Notes: generated by a model from the sequence alone, not told the origin. 64,000 nt of DNA from Candidatus Gastranaerophilales bacterium (GCA_910587375.1 CAJULR010000035.1:1-64000); one strand, 5' to 3'. Positions 8,386-17,596 are shown, numbered from the stretch's first letter. Program-made: numbers and translations.

Positions 8386-9310
8386 ACATCCTTGTAACAG
8401 TAAGAGATAGAATTATAAGCGCAAAAGAACTCATAACAAAGATAAATTCAAACACATGGGACATTCTAAGTCTTGCCATTGAAGATTCCAGCGTTCCTAT
8501 TATTATTGAAATTACAAACACTGTTAATAAATAAAATCCTAAATATTCAAGCATAGTGCAGCTTTCAGGGATAATTAGCTTTGCAATTAAAGAAGAAATT
8601 AAAAGCATTTTTAAAGAAGCCGCATAGCTAATAACTGCAAGGTCTGCAGCTGAATTATCAAGAATCATAACCTCATGAATCATAGTCAATTCTAAATGGG
8701 TTGCAGGGTCGTCCACAGGCACTCTGCACCCTTCAATTAAAACCATTAAAAAAAGTGCAAGCACTCCGAATATTACAATCAAAACCCCATAACTTCCTGC
8801 ATTTTCAAGGATTTTCGACAAAGATTCAAAAGTAAAATTCCCGGTGAGCGCCATAATCGAGGCCATAATCATAAAAAATGCAGGTTCCACAATAGAGGTA
8901 AAACACGCTTCACGACTGGCTCCCATCCCTTCAAAACTTGAGCCTGTGTCCATGGCGCCAATAAGGCTGAAAAACTTTGAAAGCCCCAAAATATAGGCAA
9001 AAATAATTATTCCGGCTTCAATATTTATTAAGGCATATCCTGTTCCCAAAGGAACAAAAAGAGCCGCAATTATAAGCCCCACAAGGGTTACAAGAGGTGT
9101 TAGCTTAAACACAAAAGATGTGGTTTTGCTTATTACAAAATCTTTTTTTATTAATTTTATAAAATCATAAATAGGCTGAAAAACAGACGCACCCTTTCTT
9201 CCGCCCCAAAAAGCTTTTGTTTTTTTAATAATTCCTGAAATTAAGAAAGGAAGAATTAAAACAATTATCAAATCTGTAATTTTTACCAACATTGTCGCCA
9301 ATATCATCAT
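8375..9310 (-). CDS. HyfC/NuoH/EchB-like membrane anchor subunit
   Basis: 311 residues with about eight helices. The loop KTKAFWGGRKGASVFQPIYD (about 30-49) matches the R-x-GP..QP..D element of NuoH/HyfC. GCRVPVDDPATHLELTMIHE (about 194-213) is the acidic loop that contacts the hydrophilic arm and couples redox chemistry to ion movement. In complex I this region forms the 'E-channel'. Both segments look intact, so coupling could work even though the catalytic nickel site is missing in the large subunit. The gene follows the HyfB-like gene by 13 nt. Confidence 0.87.
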   Translation of the reverse strand: MMILATMLVKITDLIIVLILPFLISGIIKKTKAFWGGRKGASVFQPIYDFIKLIKKDFVISKTTSFVFKLTPLVTLVGLIIAALFVPLGTGYALINIEAGIIIFAYILGLSKFFSLIGAMDTGSSFEGMGASREACFTSIVEPAFFMIMASIMALTGNFTFESLSKILENAGSYGVLIVIFGVLALFLMVLIEGCRVPVDDPATHLELTMIHEVMILDNSAADLAVISYAASLKMLLISSLIAKLIIPESCTMLEYLGFYLLTVFVISIIIGTLESSMARLRMSHVFEFIFVMSSFALIILSLTVTRMFGG

Positions 9311-9323
9311 TTTAAAACCCCTT

Positions 9324-11267
9324 TTACAGCCAAAAGCTTCCTATAATCATCACAATCAGGAATACAAGCCCGTATTTTATGTATGTTTGCAGGTTTCCGC
9401 CCTGCATTTTTTCAAATTTGGATAAAAACCACTCATCAAACTTTACCACAGGGCTTATCAAATAGGCTTCTTCAATATCTTCAATGTGCAAGCTGAAATG
9501 TGCGGTTTTTGGAAAAATTGCCTTCGGTTTTTTTACGTCGAAAACCTTCTTGAACAAGGGTTTTAGCATTGCTAAAAAAGGGCTTACATAGGAAGAGCCT
9601 GTATATTGAGCGTTCAAAAGCGTTTTATTGTACCCACAGCCCCACGTAGAGGCAGTTTCAGTTTTCTTATTCATCTTCTTTTTCAAAAACGCAAAAACAC
9701 TAACTAAAATGATAAGCCCAAATGCAGTGAAACCCAACGTAGACAGAATTGGGCTCTGTTGAGAAAGTATATATGAAAGAGTTTCCGCGTTTTCAGGGTT
9801 TAGAGAATTTACAACGAAGGAATTTTGAAGTACGAAAAACACAGGCATAGTAAGGATTTTGAAGATTAAATTCGGTACAAGGCCTATAAATAAAGCAATT
9901 GCAGCCAACAGCCCCATAGGAGCAAGCATTGTCAAAGGGGCATCATCCTGCACTGCGCTTGCTTTTTCACTCCTCGGGTGTCCAAGGAAAATCACGCTAA
10001 ACGCTTTGGTGAAGCATAATATAGCCATTGTTCCAACAAAAGCAAGAGATGAAAAAGCAAAAATCAAAATTAAAAAAGCGAAAAAGCTGCTTATAGCAAG
10101 GCCTTTCAGCATTCCATAGTAAATTAAAAATTCACTGATAATGCCGTTAAACGGCGGAAGCGCACAAATAGCAAGGGAAGCCGCCAAAAAGAGCCCGGCA
10201 GTCTTTGGCATTTTTTCCACGATACCACCCAAAATTTCCATATCCCTGGTGTGGGTTTTTAAATATACACACCCTGCCCCAAAAAATAGTAATAGCTTAA
10301 ATATTGAGTGATTTAAGATGTGCAAAACGCCTCCTGCAAGCCCCAAAAGCGCCACCACAGGCTGATTATAGGCACATCCAATCATCGAAACTCCAAGCCC
10401 TGCGCCAATTATCCCGATATTTTCGATGGAAGAGTAGGCCAGCATTCGCTTTACGTCATTTTGGCCAATTGCATATAAAATTCCATATAAAAACGTAATT
10501 ACAGAAATCCCCAAAACCAAGTAACAGAGGGGTTTTGAGGGGATACCGCCAAGATATAAAATTCTTAAAAGCCCGTAAATCCCTGTTTTTATCATCACTC
10601 CGGACATTATGGCGCTCACATGGCTTGGCGCAGCGGGGTGTGCCTCCGGAAGCCAGTTATGAAAGGGTACAAAACCTGCTTTCACCCCAAAACCAATGAA
10701 GGCAAGCAAAAAGACCACATCGCGAAAATGGGAATTTTTTGCTAAAATCGCCGAAAAGGTGCTAAAATCATAGCTTCCGGCCTTAATAGATAAAAGTGCA
10801 AAGGCAATTATAATAAAAATCACCGAAATATGCATAAATACAAGGTATTTCACCCCAGCATTTAAAATTTCTTTTTTCTCATTTTCAAAAATCACAAGGA
10901 AAAAGGAGGATAGCGACATAATTTCCCAGCAAACCAAGAACCCAAGCGCATTTTGACAGGTTACAACGGCAAGCATAGATAAAATCAAAGTGACATAAAA
11001 AATTATATGCGATTTTACGCTCTTTCCCTTGTCCTCGTAGGGTTTTAGATATCCTTTAGCATAAATTAACCCCAAAGGACCCATAATTAAAATAATAAGG
11101 GCAAAAAATGCGCTTAAAGGGTCTAAAACAAAGTTTACAGGGCCAAAAAGCGGATTAAAATTCAACGCACAGGAAAAAATATTTCCTGAAAGCAAAACCC
11201 CAAAAATTTGCGGTAATAGGGCAATTGCGGTTATTAAAAGTATCAAAATTCCAATAAAATATATCAT
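9324..11267 (-). CDS. HyfB/HycC/NuoL-like antiporter subunit
   Basis: 647 residues, around sixteen hydrophobic segments. Landmarks are GFGVKAGFVPFHNWLPEAHP (about 195-214), KRMLAYSSIENIGI (about 272-285) and a C-terminal soluble loop with STWGCGYNK followed by a last helix ending FLIVMIIGSFWL. These match HyfB/HycC, the larger antiporter subunit, better than NuoL because of the TWGCGY element. It is the first gene of the complex, about 50 nt downstream of the predicted transcription start. The ATG has only a weak AAGAG ribosome site. Confidence 0.88.
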   Translation of the reverse strand: MIYFIGILILLITAIALLPQIFGVLLSGNIFSCALNFNPLFGPVNFVLDPLSAFFALIILIMGPLGLIYAKGYLKPYEDKGKSVKSHIIFYVTLILSMLAVVTCQNALGFLVCWEIMSLSSFFLVIFENEKKEILNAGVKYLVFMHISVIFIIIAFALLSIKAGSYDFSTFSAILAKNSHFRDVVFLLAFIGFGVKAGFVPFHNWLPEAHPAAPSHVSAIMSGVMIKTGIYGLLRILYLGGIPSKPLCYLVLGISVITFLYGILYAIGQNDVKRMLAYSSIENIGIIGAGLGVSMIGCAYNQPVVALLGLAGGVLHILNHSIFKLLLFFGAGCVYLKTHTRDMEILGGIVEKMPKTAGLFLAASLAICALPPFNGIISEFLIYYGMLKGLAISSFFAFLILIFAFSSLAFVGTMAILCFTKAFSVIFLGHPRSEKASAVQDDAPLTMLAPMGLLAAIALFIGLVPNLIFKILTMPVFFVLQNSFVVNSLNPENAETLSYILSQQSPILSTLGFTAFGLIILVSVFAFLKKKMNKKTETASTWGCGYNKTLLNAQYTGSSYVSPFLAMLKPLFKKVFDVKKPKAIFPKTAHFSLHIEDIEEAYLISPVVKFDEWFLSKFEKMQGGNLQTYIKYGLVFLIVMIIGSFWL

Positions 11268-11323
11268 TACTCTTGGCCAAATAGCTAAAATGCTTCTCTC
11301 ACAATGGTTTTTGCCCTATCGAT

Positions 11324-11352
11324 TTTATACAAAAAGGACAAAACACTTTCAA
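11324..11352 (-). promoter_or_regulatory. Predicted sigma70-type promoter of the Ehr-type operon
   Basis: On the minus strand TTGAAA (11347-11352) and TATAAA (11324-11329) are spaced by exactly 17 nt, giving a start near 11317 and a leader of about 50 nt before the HyfB-like ATG. The next gene upstream, the TPR gene, is divergent. Confidence 0.55.
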
Positions 11353-11485
11353 TTTTTGCTCCAACAAACTCCAAAGTCAAGGCCTGATTGCTTTCAATTA
11401 GCACAATTGGGCTCCGCCAAAAAGGAAGTGCAAAATTTCAAATTTATACTAAAATTTATATATATAATTATACAGGTAAAAATTT

Positions 11486-11971
11486 ATGAGCGGCGAAACA
11501 TACAAAAAGCACCTTGACCAGGGCATTTACGACATTCAAGACGGAAAATTTGAAAGTGCAATTGAAAATATAAATAAATCCATAGCAGAAAAGGATGATT
11601 GGGAAATACCCTATTTTTACAGGGCTGTAGCCCATCAAACTTTGGAAAATTTCAACGAAGCTATGCTCGATTACACAAAAGCGCTTCGCCTAAATTCAAA
11701 AATGACGGACGCATATTACAACAGGGCACGAATTACGCTTTCAAGAAAAGATATTGAAAACCCTGATATAGAGGGTGCTGTGGAGGATTTAAAACACGCG
11801 CTTGAATTAGATGAAAAGTTTATAGACGCGCTCTATGCAATGGCTGCAGCCCAAAAAAAGCTCCAGAACTATTCTGCAGCAATCGATTACCTGGATAAGC
11901 TTTTAGAATTAGAACCTGACGCAATCAATGCAAAAGCCCTAAAAAAGCTAATTTTACAAAAATATATGTAA
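11486..11971 (+). CDS. TPR-repeat protein
   Basis: 161 residues made almost entirely of about four tetratricopeptide repeats: residues near 6-36, 39-69 (IPYFYRAVAHQTLENFNEAM), 72-110 (TDAYYNRARIT) and 113-147 (IDALYAMAAAQKKLQNYSAA). It has no signal peptide or membrane segment, so it is probably a cytosolic protein-protein interaction scaffold. A TATAAT (11463-11468) lies close upstream. The gene is divergent from the Ehr-type operon with about 200 nt between starts. The partner is unknown. Confidence 0.8.
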   Translation: MSGETYKKHLDQGIYDIQDGKFESAIENINKSIAEKDDWEIPYFYRAVAHQTLENFNEAMLDYTKALRLNSKMTDAYYNRARITLSRKDIENPDIEGAVEDLKHALELDEKFIDALYAMAAAQKKLQNYSAAIDYLDKLLELEPDAINAKALKKLILQKYM

Positions 11972-12057
11972 TTTTGCCACAAAAAATCGATAATTTGCCC
12001 AAATTTGCCCAATATACGGGCCGCTGTCTGATACGCAAAAGTTACAAAAATATAAGG

Positions 12058-12285
12058 CTAGAAAAATTCTCTTATATCGATTTTAAAAAATTCAGCAAAA
12101 TAATAGAGTGTTTCTGTGCTTGCAAGGTTTTTTCCTCTTTCAATGCAGGAAATGTGCTCTCTTGACATATTAACGCATTCCGCAAGTTTTTCTTGCGAAA
12201 GACCGCGTTCAAGCCGCAGTGTCTTAACCTTTCTTCCTATGCTGTTTCGAAGTTTTCGTATGCCCATAATAAATAATACTGACAT
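12058..12285 (-). CDS. Small XRE-family HTH regulator
   Basis: 75 residues, essentially one Cro/CI-type helix-turn-helix: IGRKVKTLRLERGLSQEKLAECVNMSREHISCIERG (about 16-51), with the recognition helix around SREHISCIE. An alternative start at residue 7 (12267) is as likely; neither has a clear ribosome site. It lacks a sensor domain, so activity is probably set by concentration or a partner. An inverted repeat immediately before the gene could be an autoregulatory site. It lies between the TPR gene and the pilin-like gene, divergent from the latter. Confidence 0.82.
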   Translation of the reverse strand: MSVLFIMGIRKLRNSIGRKVKTLRLERGLSQEKLAECVNMSREHISCIERGKNLASTETLYYFAEFFKIDIREFF

Positions 12286-12301
12286 GTAATATTCTTATTA
12301 C
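12286..12301. promoter_or_regulatory. Inverted repeat, candidate operator of the small XRE regulator
   Basis: GTAATATTCTTATTAC has perfect 6-bp arms (GTAATA/TATTAC) around 4 nt. A further GTAATATT follows at 12303-12310, giving two half-site-like copies 17 bp apart in the intergenic region shared with the divergent pilin-like gene. Confidence 0.35.
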
Positions 12302-12350
12302 AGTAATATTAATCTTACAAAATATGGTTATAACTTAACAATTACCCATG

Positions 12351-12379
12351 TTTACAGATTTTAATTTCTGTTATAGAAT
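12351..12379 (+). promoter_or_regulatory. Predicted promoter of the pilin-like gene
   Basis: TTTACA (12351-12356) and TAGAAT (12374-12379) are separated by 17 nt, about 24 nt before the ATG at 12403, which is preceded by the ribosome site GAGGAAAG. Confidence 0.45.
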
Positions 12380-12402
12380 AGCAAAAGTGAAAGCGAGGAA
12401 AG

Positions 12403-15168
12403 ATGAAAAATATAAAAATAGTCACCTGCAAATGGATTATACCTGCCCAACATCAAGTAATAACAAGTGTTATTACAAGGTCAGCGTCATATCAAAAACT
12501 TGCCGGATTTTCATTAGTTGAAATGCTTATGGCGCTTTTGGTAGCGTCACTTCTTATGGCTGCTTTGGCGCCTGTTATGACAAAAAAATTGAATGACAAC
12601 TTTAACATTAACATTTTTGGAAGTACAAAACCGATGGAGGCGTGCGCATTTATGACAGACAACGCAGACGCCGATGTTGAAAATGTTGAATGCAAGGTTC
12701 CAAATGAATCCCATGTTGCTTCTGCCATAATTGTTTCCGGCGGCGGTGGAGGAGGGGGAGCCACTCCCGCCGTAGAAGACAGCACAATATATACGGGCAC
12801 AATAAGAAAAGGGGAGAGCGCAAGCGATGAAAATGCAACTTCGATATACGCGCAAACAGCAAGCGCACAAAGCGTAATATTAACAAGAGATATTTCAGAC
12901 ATAGAAATAGAAATGGTTTCAGGCGGCGAAGGCGGCGGAATCGGCAACACAAACCAAGGAGGCTATCCAGCAAATCAGAATGACTGCGGAAATTGGGGGG
13001 TTTACGTAGATTACAAGCAAAATGCAACAACAAATGAAGATGGAAATATTCAGCATTCAATTTGTGTTTCAAGATACAACCCATCCAATACTGGAGATGG
13101 CAAAGCAACACCAAAATCAAACATCACAGGGGTGACAAATGTAAATGTTGGGACAAACTGTTCAGGCGGAAATTGCTGTTGGAACGGTGCAACATCAACG
13201 ACTTGCCAAAGTTCAGGAAACGGATTTACATATTCAGGGTGTAATAGAACCGTGTGCCAGTGGAATGCGGCTGATATTATATGCAAAAATTGGAACCCAA
13301 CTGCAACAACTTCAGTCGGAAGACTTCCTGCCAAAACAGAATTTGAAGCTTGGGCACCACATATTAAGCATATATCAAGCACACAATCAGGGGTGTTAAA
13401 TCAGCCAAACGGGTCCTTTCCGGGTTTACAGCTCTGCGGCTGGAATTCAGATTACGGTGCCTTGCAATGCCACCACTTGGGCAGCGGTTGCCCGGGCACA
13501 TTTAATAACATCTGCTATCCAAATTATGTATGGTCAGGCACAAGCGAAAGCTCAGGTTATTATGGCTTCACCCTGAATAATAATGGTAATTTCGGCGTGT
13601 CGAGCTACTATGAAACTACCCGCGCTCGCGGTGTTCGCTGTGTTGTGGACAGCATATCCCAATTTAAGAGCTACACAGGCGCAGGCGGAGGCTCCGGAAC
13701 ATATTTTAAAATAAAAATACCAAATGAAACCTTAAAAAAAGCATTTAATTTTAAATACGATTCTGCAACTAATTCATACATTCAAGACCCTATCGATACA
13801 CTTTCTTTGCGACTGATTCCCGGAAAAGGAGGGAAGGCAGGCGACGCTTCCCGCGGGCCTTATGCGGGTTCAATGACACAAGCGACCATTTATAGAAATA
13901 ACGAAAGAATATTTATTGCAAGCTTCTACGGAGGCGGTCATTCAAGCGACACGGCACCATATTACAACAATGCAAATGCAGCAATAAACAGGGATGGGAT
14001 ACCGTATAGCAGCGCCACAAGCTTAAATACAAACGGCTACTTTTTGTACCAAAATAATTACTCAAACAACCCCAATTTTAGAGGAAAAATAACCTATAAC
14101 ACAACTTATGACGCATTTATGTCAGAAGGTGTAATATTAGACGCAAAGCTTGGGAAAAGCGGAAACACGGTTTCAAGCGCAGACGGAACACAAACAGGCA
14201 CAACCCTTGGCGCAGGCGCTGCTTCATATTGGAGAGGGAGCTATAAAGCAAGGGAGAGAGACAACACTCCCGCAACAGCACAGCCTGGCTCCGGCGGATT
14301 AGGAGGATATTGCATTCAAGGCCCGACAAGGCTTGCACCTGTTTGCACAGAGCCAACCCCTGGAACTGCGGGCGCTATAAAATTAACTTACAAAAGAAAC
14401 TACCCCGGACTTGGCGGAAACGGAGGAAACGCAGGCAGTGTACTGCATATCAAGGGAATACAAGTAAATCCCGGTGAAATCATAAAAGTAAAAGCGGGCG
14501 CAGGAGGTTCCGGAGGAAACGCAGGCAGCGACGGCAGAGACGGCGGAAACAGCTATGCAGAATTTTCAAACGGGCAAAAATATGAAGTTTTAGGCGGAAA
14601 AGGAGGAAAAACCGGAATTCCTGCAAACCCAAGCACCGCAACATTTGCAAGCCCGGCTGAAATAAATTCCGTTACTGAATCCAGCATATTAACAAGCGCC
14701 ACAAAAACATACCTAAACAGCATAAACTATGAAGTTTTCCCAAGCACGGCAAGCGAAAGAGCACAGCTTGAAGGAAAGCAGGCACCTGCAACAAATAATG
14801 ATTCAACCGTATACCAAGCAGAGGGAGGAAACGGAGGAGCTAACCCAAAAATCTCCGCGCTTGCAGGAGTAAGAGGAATTCCCTGCGGGGCATTTTCCAA
14901 AACATCTATCAAAATAGGAACTAAAGAGTATAAATGCGGCACAAAGGATTACCCTACATCAAGCTACATTCCTTCAAGAATTAGCAGAATATTAAGCGAG
15001 GATGAACTTGAAAACAAAGCCTCAAACTATTCCAAATATTACGCCCCTGGAACAACCGGAGGAGCGGGCGCCGGCTGGATTAACGATTATTCAACCGGAG
15101 AAAGCGCAAAAACGGGGCAGGGAGGCGACGGCATGGGCGGATATGTACTGATATACTTTAGCGATTAA
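12403..15168 (+). CDS. Very large type IV pilin-like, glycine-rich surface protein
   Basis: 921 residues. A long leader (34 residues) ends at G35, followed by FSLVEMLMALLVASLLMAAL. This is a class III/prepilin signal with cleavage before F36 and the conserved glutamate at mature position 5 (E40). Ordinary pilins are 120-200 residues, so the C-terminal part is unusual. It has Gly-rich stretches (SGGGGGGGAT near 113; GLGGNGGNAG, GAGGSGGNAG and GQGGDGMGGY toward the end, finishing VLIYFSD). It also has an embedded compact domain at about 306-416, with W- and C-rich sequence ending TRARGVRCVVD, that looks like a C-type-lectin/FGE-like fold. The protein is probably exported and anchored or assembled by a type IV pilus or type II secretion machine. 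A strong terminator follows. Confidence 0.8.
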   Translation: MKNIKIVTCKWIIPAQHQVITSVITRSASYQKLAGFSLVEMLMALLVASLLMAALAPVMTKKLNDNFNINIFGSTKPMEACAFMTDNADADVENVECKVPNESHVASAIIVSGGGGGGGATPAVEDSTIYTGTIRKGESASDENATSIYAQTASAQSVILTRDISDIEIEMVSGGEGGGIGNTNQGGYPANQNDCGNWGVYVDYKQNATTNEDGNIQHSICVSRYNPSNTGDGKATPKSNITGVTNVNVGTNCSGGNCCWNGATSTTCQSSGNGFTYSGCNRTVCQWNAADIICKNWNPTATTSVGRLPAKTEFEAWAPHIKHISSTQSGVLNQPNGSFPGLQLCGWNSDYGALQCHHLGSGCPGTFNNICYPNYVWSGTSESSGYYGFTLNNNGNFGVSSYYETTRARGVRCVVDSISQFKSYTGAGGGSGTYFKIKIPNETLKKAFNFKYDSATNSYIQDPIDTLSLRLIPGKGGKAGDASRGPYAGSMTQATIYRNNERIFIASFYGGGHSSDTAPYYNNANAAINRDGIPYSSATSLNTNGYFLYQNNYSNNPNFRGKITYNTTYDAFMSEGVILDAKLGKSGNTVSSADGTQTGTTLGAGAASYWRGSYKARERDNTPATAQPGSGGLGGYCIQGPTRLAPVCTEPTPGTAGAIKLTYKRNYPGLGGNGGNAGSVLHIKGIQVNPGEIIKVKAGAGGSGGNAGSDGRDGGNSYAEFSNGQKYEVLGGKGGKTGIPANPSTATFASPAEINSVTESSILTSATKTYLNSINYEVFPSTASERAQLEGKQAPATNNDSTVYQAEGGNGGANPKISALAGVRGIPCGAFSKTSIKIGTKEYKCGTKDYPTSSYIPSRISRILSEDELENKASNYSKYYAPGTTGGAGAGWINDYSTGESAKTGQGGDGMGGYVLIYFSD

Positions 15169-15206
15169 TTATTAATACTCATATAAATTTAGATGAACAA
15201 CTTTTC

Positions 15207-15245
15207 GGGCATTGATTTTAGTAACCTTATCAATGTCCTTTTTTT
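15207..15245 (+). terminator. Rho-independent terminator of the pilin-like gene
   Basis: A 10-bp stem (GGGCATTGAT with ATCAATGTCC, one G-T wobble; 15207-15216 with 15229-15238) is followed by seven T. The remaining 15246-15358 holds no gene I can support. Confidence 0.85.
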
Positions 15246-15358
15246 ATGGGGTTTACAGCGTTGAGTAAGAACACCCTGTCTGTTTATCCGGATTACCACG
15301 CTCCTGTTGGTCTCCCACAATGACGGGCGAGCATTCACATGGGGCGCTTAATGTAGTT

Positions 15359-16138
15359 TTATATTTCCATTTCTTTTAAATTTTCACTCACCCTGAAAGT
15401 GGCGCCGGTGCAGGCTTTTATGTCTTCAATTGAAAACATTGGATTAATTTCTTCTAAGATAAGCCCGCCTGTAGTGCCCGTATTTACAGAGAATTCATTC
15501 GTGTCAGTGTTTAAAACACCAGCATTGTCTGCCTTTTGGCCTAAATCCACCCTAAAAACACATCTTTCCGTTATAATCAAATTTACTTCACGAGAAGCCG
15601 TGAGCGGTAAATCACACCTTTCAACGATTTTAGACACCCCTTTTGATGTGTGCTCCATTACAACTATAACTTTCTTTGCGCCCACAACAAGGTCCATAGC
15701 GCCGCCCATGCCGGGGGTGAATTTCCCGGGAACAGACCAGTTTGCAAGATTTCCTTCAGAATCTGCCTGAAGCGCGCCAAGCACAGTGGCGTCAATATGG
15801 CCGCCCCTCATCATAATAAAAGCCATTTGAGAATCGTAAAAACAAGCTCCCTGCTTAGTTTCAACAAGGCCGCCGCCAGCGTTTATAACGCGCGGGTCTG
15901 TGTTTTCGCCGGTTTGGTCTTTGCCGACACCCAAAAGCCCGTTTTCAGACTGGAACATAACATTCATATTTTCAGGCAAATACTTTGTAACCTCAGTCGG
16001 AAGGCCAATTCCAAGGGTTACAACATCACCTTCTTTGAATTCTTTTGCGGCACGTTTTGCAATAATTTCTCTGATTTTTTCTTTTGATAGATTTTCTTTA
16101 GAGGTGGTATCTGTCATAATTCCTTCTTGCACAACCAT
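15359..16138 (-). CDS. 3-oxoacid/acetate CoA-transferase beta subunit (AtoA/ScoB-like)
   Basis: 259 residues. The active-site segment SENGLLGVG (64-72) carries the catalytic glutamate (E65) that forms the glutamyl-CoA thioester. GKFTPGMGGAMDLVVGA (about 138-154) is the typical CoA-transferase glycine loop. With the alpha subunit it transfers CoA between short-chain acyl groups such as acetoacetate, butyrate and acetate. The ATG overlaps the alpha-subunit stop by one base (TAATG), a coupling arrangement that supports this start. A start at residue 8 with AAGGA before it is an alternative. Exact acyl preference cannot be read from sequence. Confidence 0.9.
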   Translation of the reverse strand: MVVQEGIMTDTTSKENLSKEKIREIIAKRAAKEFKEGDVVTLGIGLPTEVTKYLPENMNVMFQSENGLLGVGKDQTGENTDPRVINAGGGLVETKQGACFYDSQMAFIMMRGGHIDATVLGALQADSEGNLANWSVPGKFTPGMGGAMDLVVGAKKVIVVMEHTSKGVSKIVERCDLPLTASREVNLIITERCVFRVDLGQKADNAGVLNTDTNEFSVNTGTTGGLILEEINPMFSIEDIKACTGATFRVSENLKEMEI

Positions 16139-16854
16139 TATACACCTGCCTTTTTGGGATTTGTTCCGCCAGAAACACTTGCTTCTGCCGCATTTTCAGG
16201 CAAAACACCTTCTTTAGCAGATACAATATAATCCACAAAAAGCCCGGGAACCACAACCTCATTAGGGTCCAGGCAATCAACAATTTCATCAGCCTGAACA
16301 ATAACGATGTCTGCGGCAGTTGCCATTACGGTGTTACAGTTTCTTGTGGTGCCAAAATAAGCAATATTGCCGAATTTATCAACCTTTGTTCCGTAAATTA
16401 GAGCAAAATCGGCACTTATCGGCTTTTCAAAAAGATATTTTTTATTATCCAATTCATAAACTTTTTTGCCATCCGCAATTGTGGTGCCTATGCCTGTCGG
16501 GGTTAAAACTCCGCCAAGGCCTGCCCCCTTTGCCCTAATTCGCTCCATAAGGCTTCCCATGGGCGTTAGTTCTACTTCAAGCTCTCCTGCTGCCATTTGG
16601 CGGCCTGTTTCAGGATTTGTCCCAATGTGGCTTGTAATAAGCCTTTTAACCTGTTTATTTACAATCAATTTTCCCTTATCCACATTTGGAAAAGAGGTGT
16701 CATTTGATATCATAGTTAAATTTTTAACATTTTGTGCGGCAAGCTCTTCAATTAATTTATCCGGCGCACCGCAGCTTAAAAAACCGCCAACCATCACGGT
16801 TGCAGAGTCTTTTATTAAACTTATCGCTTCTTTTACGGTTGTAAGCTTTGCCAC
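16138..16854 (-). CDS. 3-oxoacid/acetate CoA-transferase alpha subunit (AtoD/ScoA-like)
   Basis: 238 residues. The N-terminal VMVGGFLSCGAPDKLIEEL (about 20-38) is the subunit A signature (GGF..CG.P..LI). ELTPMGSLMERIRAKGAGLGG (about 95-115) and the SADFALIYGTKVDKFGNIAYFGTTRN region (about 147-172) are also typical. It forms a heterotetramer with the adjacent beta subunit and is translated first. In a fermenting anaerobe the pair would serve butyrate or acetoacetate metabolism or acetate recycling. It is somewhat longer than AtoD at its C-terminus (GGTNPKKAGV). Confidence 0.9.
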   Translation of the reverse strand: MAKLTTVKEAISLIKDSATVMVGGFLSCGAPDKLIEELAAQNVKNLTMISNDTSFPNVDKGKLIVNKQVKRLITSHIGTNPETGRQMAAGELEVELTPMGSLMERIRAKGAGLGGVLTPTGIGTTIADGKKVYELDNKKYLFEKPISADFALIYGTKVDKFGNIAYFGTTRNCNTVMATAADIVIVQADEIVDCLDPNEVVVPGLFVDYIVSAKEGVLPENAAEASVSGGTNPKKAGV

Positions 16855-16972
16855 TTCAAAATCCTTAAAAATTCCTTGTTACAATTTTAGCATAAATATT
16901 TGCTTGGGCAATTTCCTTGCCACGCCTTAAAATTTCTTTGCGTTTTGAGAACAAAATACTATTATAAGTATA

Positions 16973-17596
16973 TTACAGCCATTCGGGGTGATAATACATC
17001 GTGAAAACTTTTCCCTCTTTAATTTTCACATGCCCGCCCATTATAAAATTCGTTAAAGAGCCTGTCGGGGGTAAAATTGTAAGCGCCCATTTTAAAGGAA
17101 AGACAAAAAGGCTTCTGTCTTGGCCAAAAACCTCAAATGTGTCTTGAACCTGGCCTTTTTTAACGTTTGGAATTTCAAAATTGTCAAAAATAATGCTTGC
17201 AGGAATTCCGTTCATTCCGCTTGTGATAACGGTTCCGACCCTTGCCTTTATAGTATCGCCTTTTTTCACTTTTAACTGCTTTTTATAATAAACGTCACTT
17301 TGGGCCTCAAATTCAATAATCTGCCCTTCATATACATCGGCCTCGGATTTTATTCTTTCTTTAATTGAAAACCTGATGGGAGTTGTCTTTGTGCTTTTAT
17401 AATCATAATTTAAGTGGGCAGAGGGTTTTTGAACATTTCTCTGTTTTAAAATATTTTCAACAATTTCATCTTGAACAGGTTCTTTGTTTTCAACTTGTGC
17501 AACATCCAAAACCCCGGTGTCAACTGTGTTTTCAGCATTTACACATAAGGGCGTTAAACAAAGAAAAATGGCTAAAATAAAAGCAACTTTATTCAT
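16973..17596 (-). CDS. Exported protein of unknown function
   Basis: 207 residues. A cleavable signal peptide (NKVAFILAIFLCLTPLCVNAE, cleavage after A21) is followed by a low-complexity acidic linker to about 50, then a beta-rich region (70-207). That region contains YEGQIIEFEAQSDVYYK, KKGDTIKARVGTVI and, at the end, GGHVKIKEGKVFTMYYHPEWL. It is not a family I recognise; the pattern suggests a small periplasmic or outer-membrane-associated beta domain. The start overlaps the stop of the upstream M48-like gene by 8 nt, so the two are coupled and probably act together. Confidence 0.7.
   Translation of the reverse strand: MNKVAFILAIFLCLTPLCVNAENTVDTGVLDVAQVENKEPVQDEIVENILKQRNVQKPSAHLNYDYKSTKTTPIRFSIKERIKSEADVYEGQIIEFEAQSDVYYKKQLKVKKGDTIKARVGTVITSGMNGIPASIIFDNFEIPNVKKGQVQDTFEVFGQDRSLFVFPLKWALTILPPTGSLTNFIMGGHVKIKEGKVFTMYYHPEWL

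Noticed and set aside
11290-11517. 75-residue plus-strand reading frame before the TPR gene
   Set aside because: It covers the divergent promoter region, has no ribosome site or family match, and overlaps the TPR gene start.
11974-12165. 63-residue plus-strand frame
   Set aside because: Antisense to the XRE regulator gene, which has a clear HTH motif.
12492-12950. 152-residue minus-strand frame rich in Pro and Ser
   Set aside because: Shadow of the Gly-rich pilin-like gene; its Pro runs are the complement of the Gly codons.
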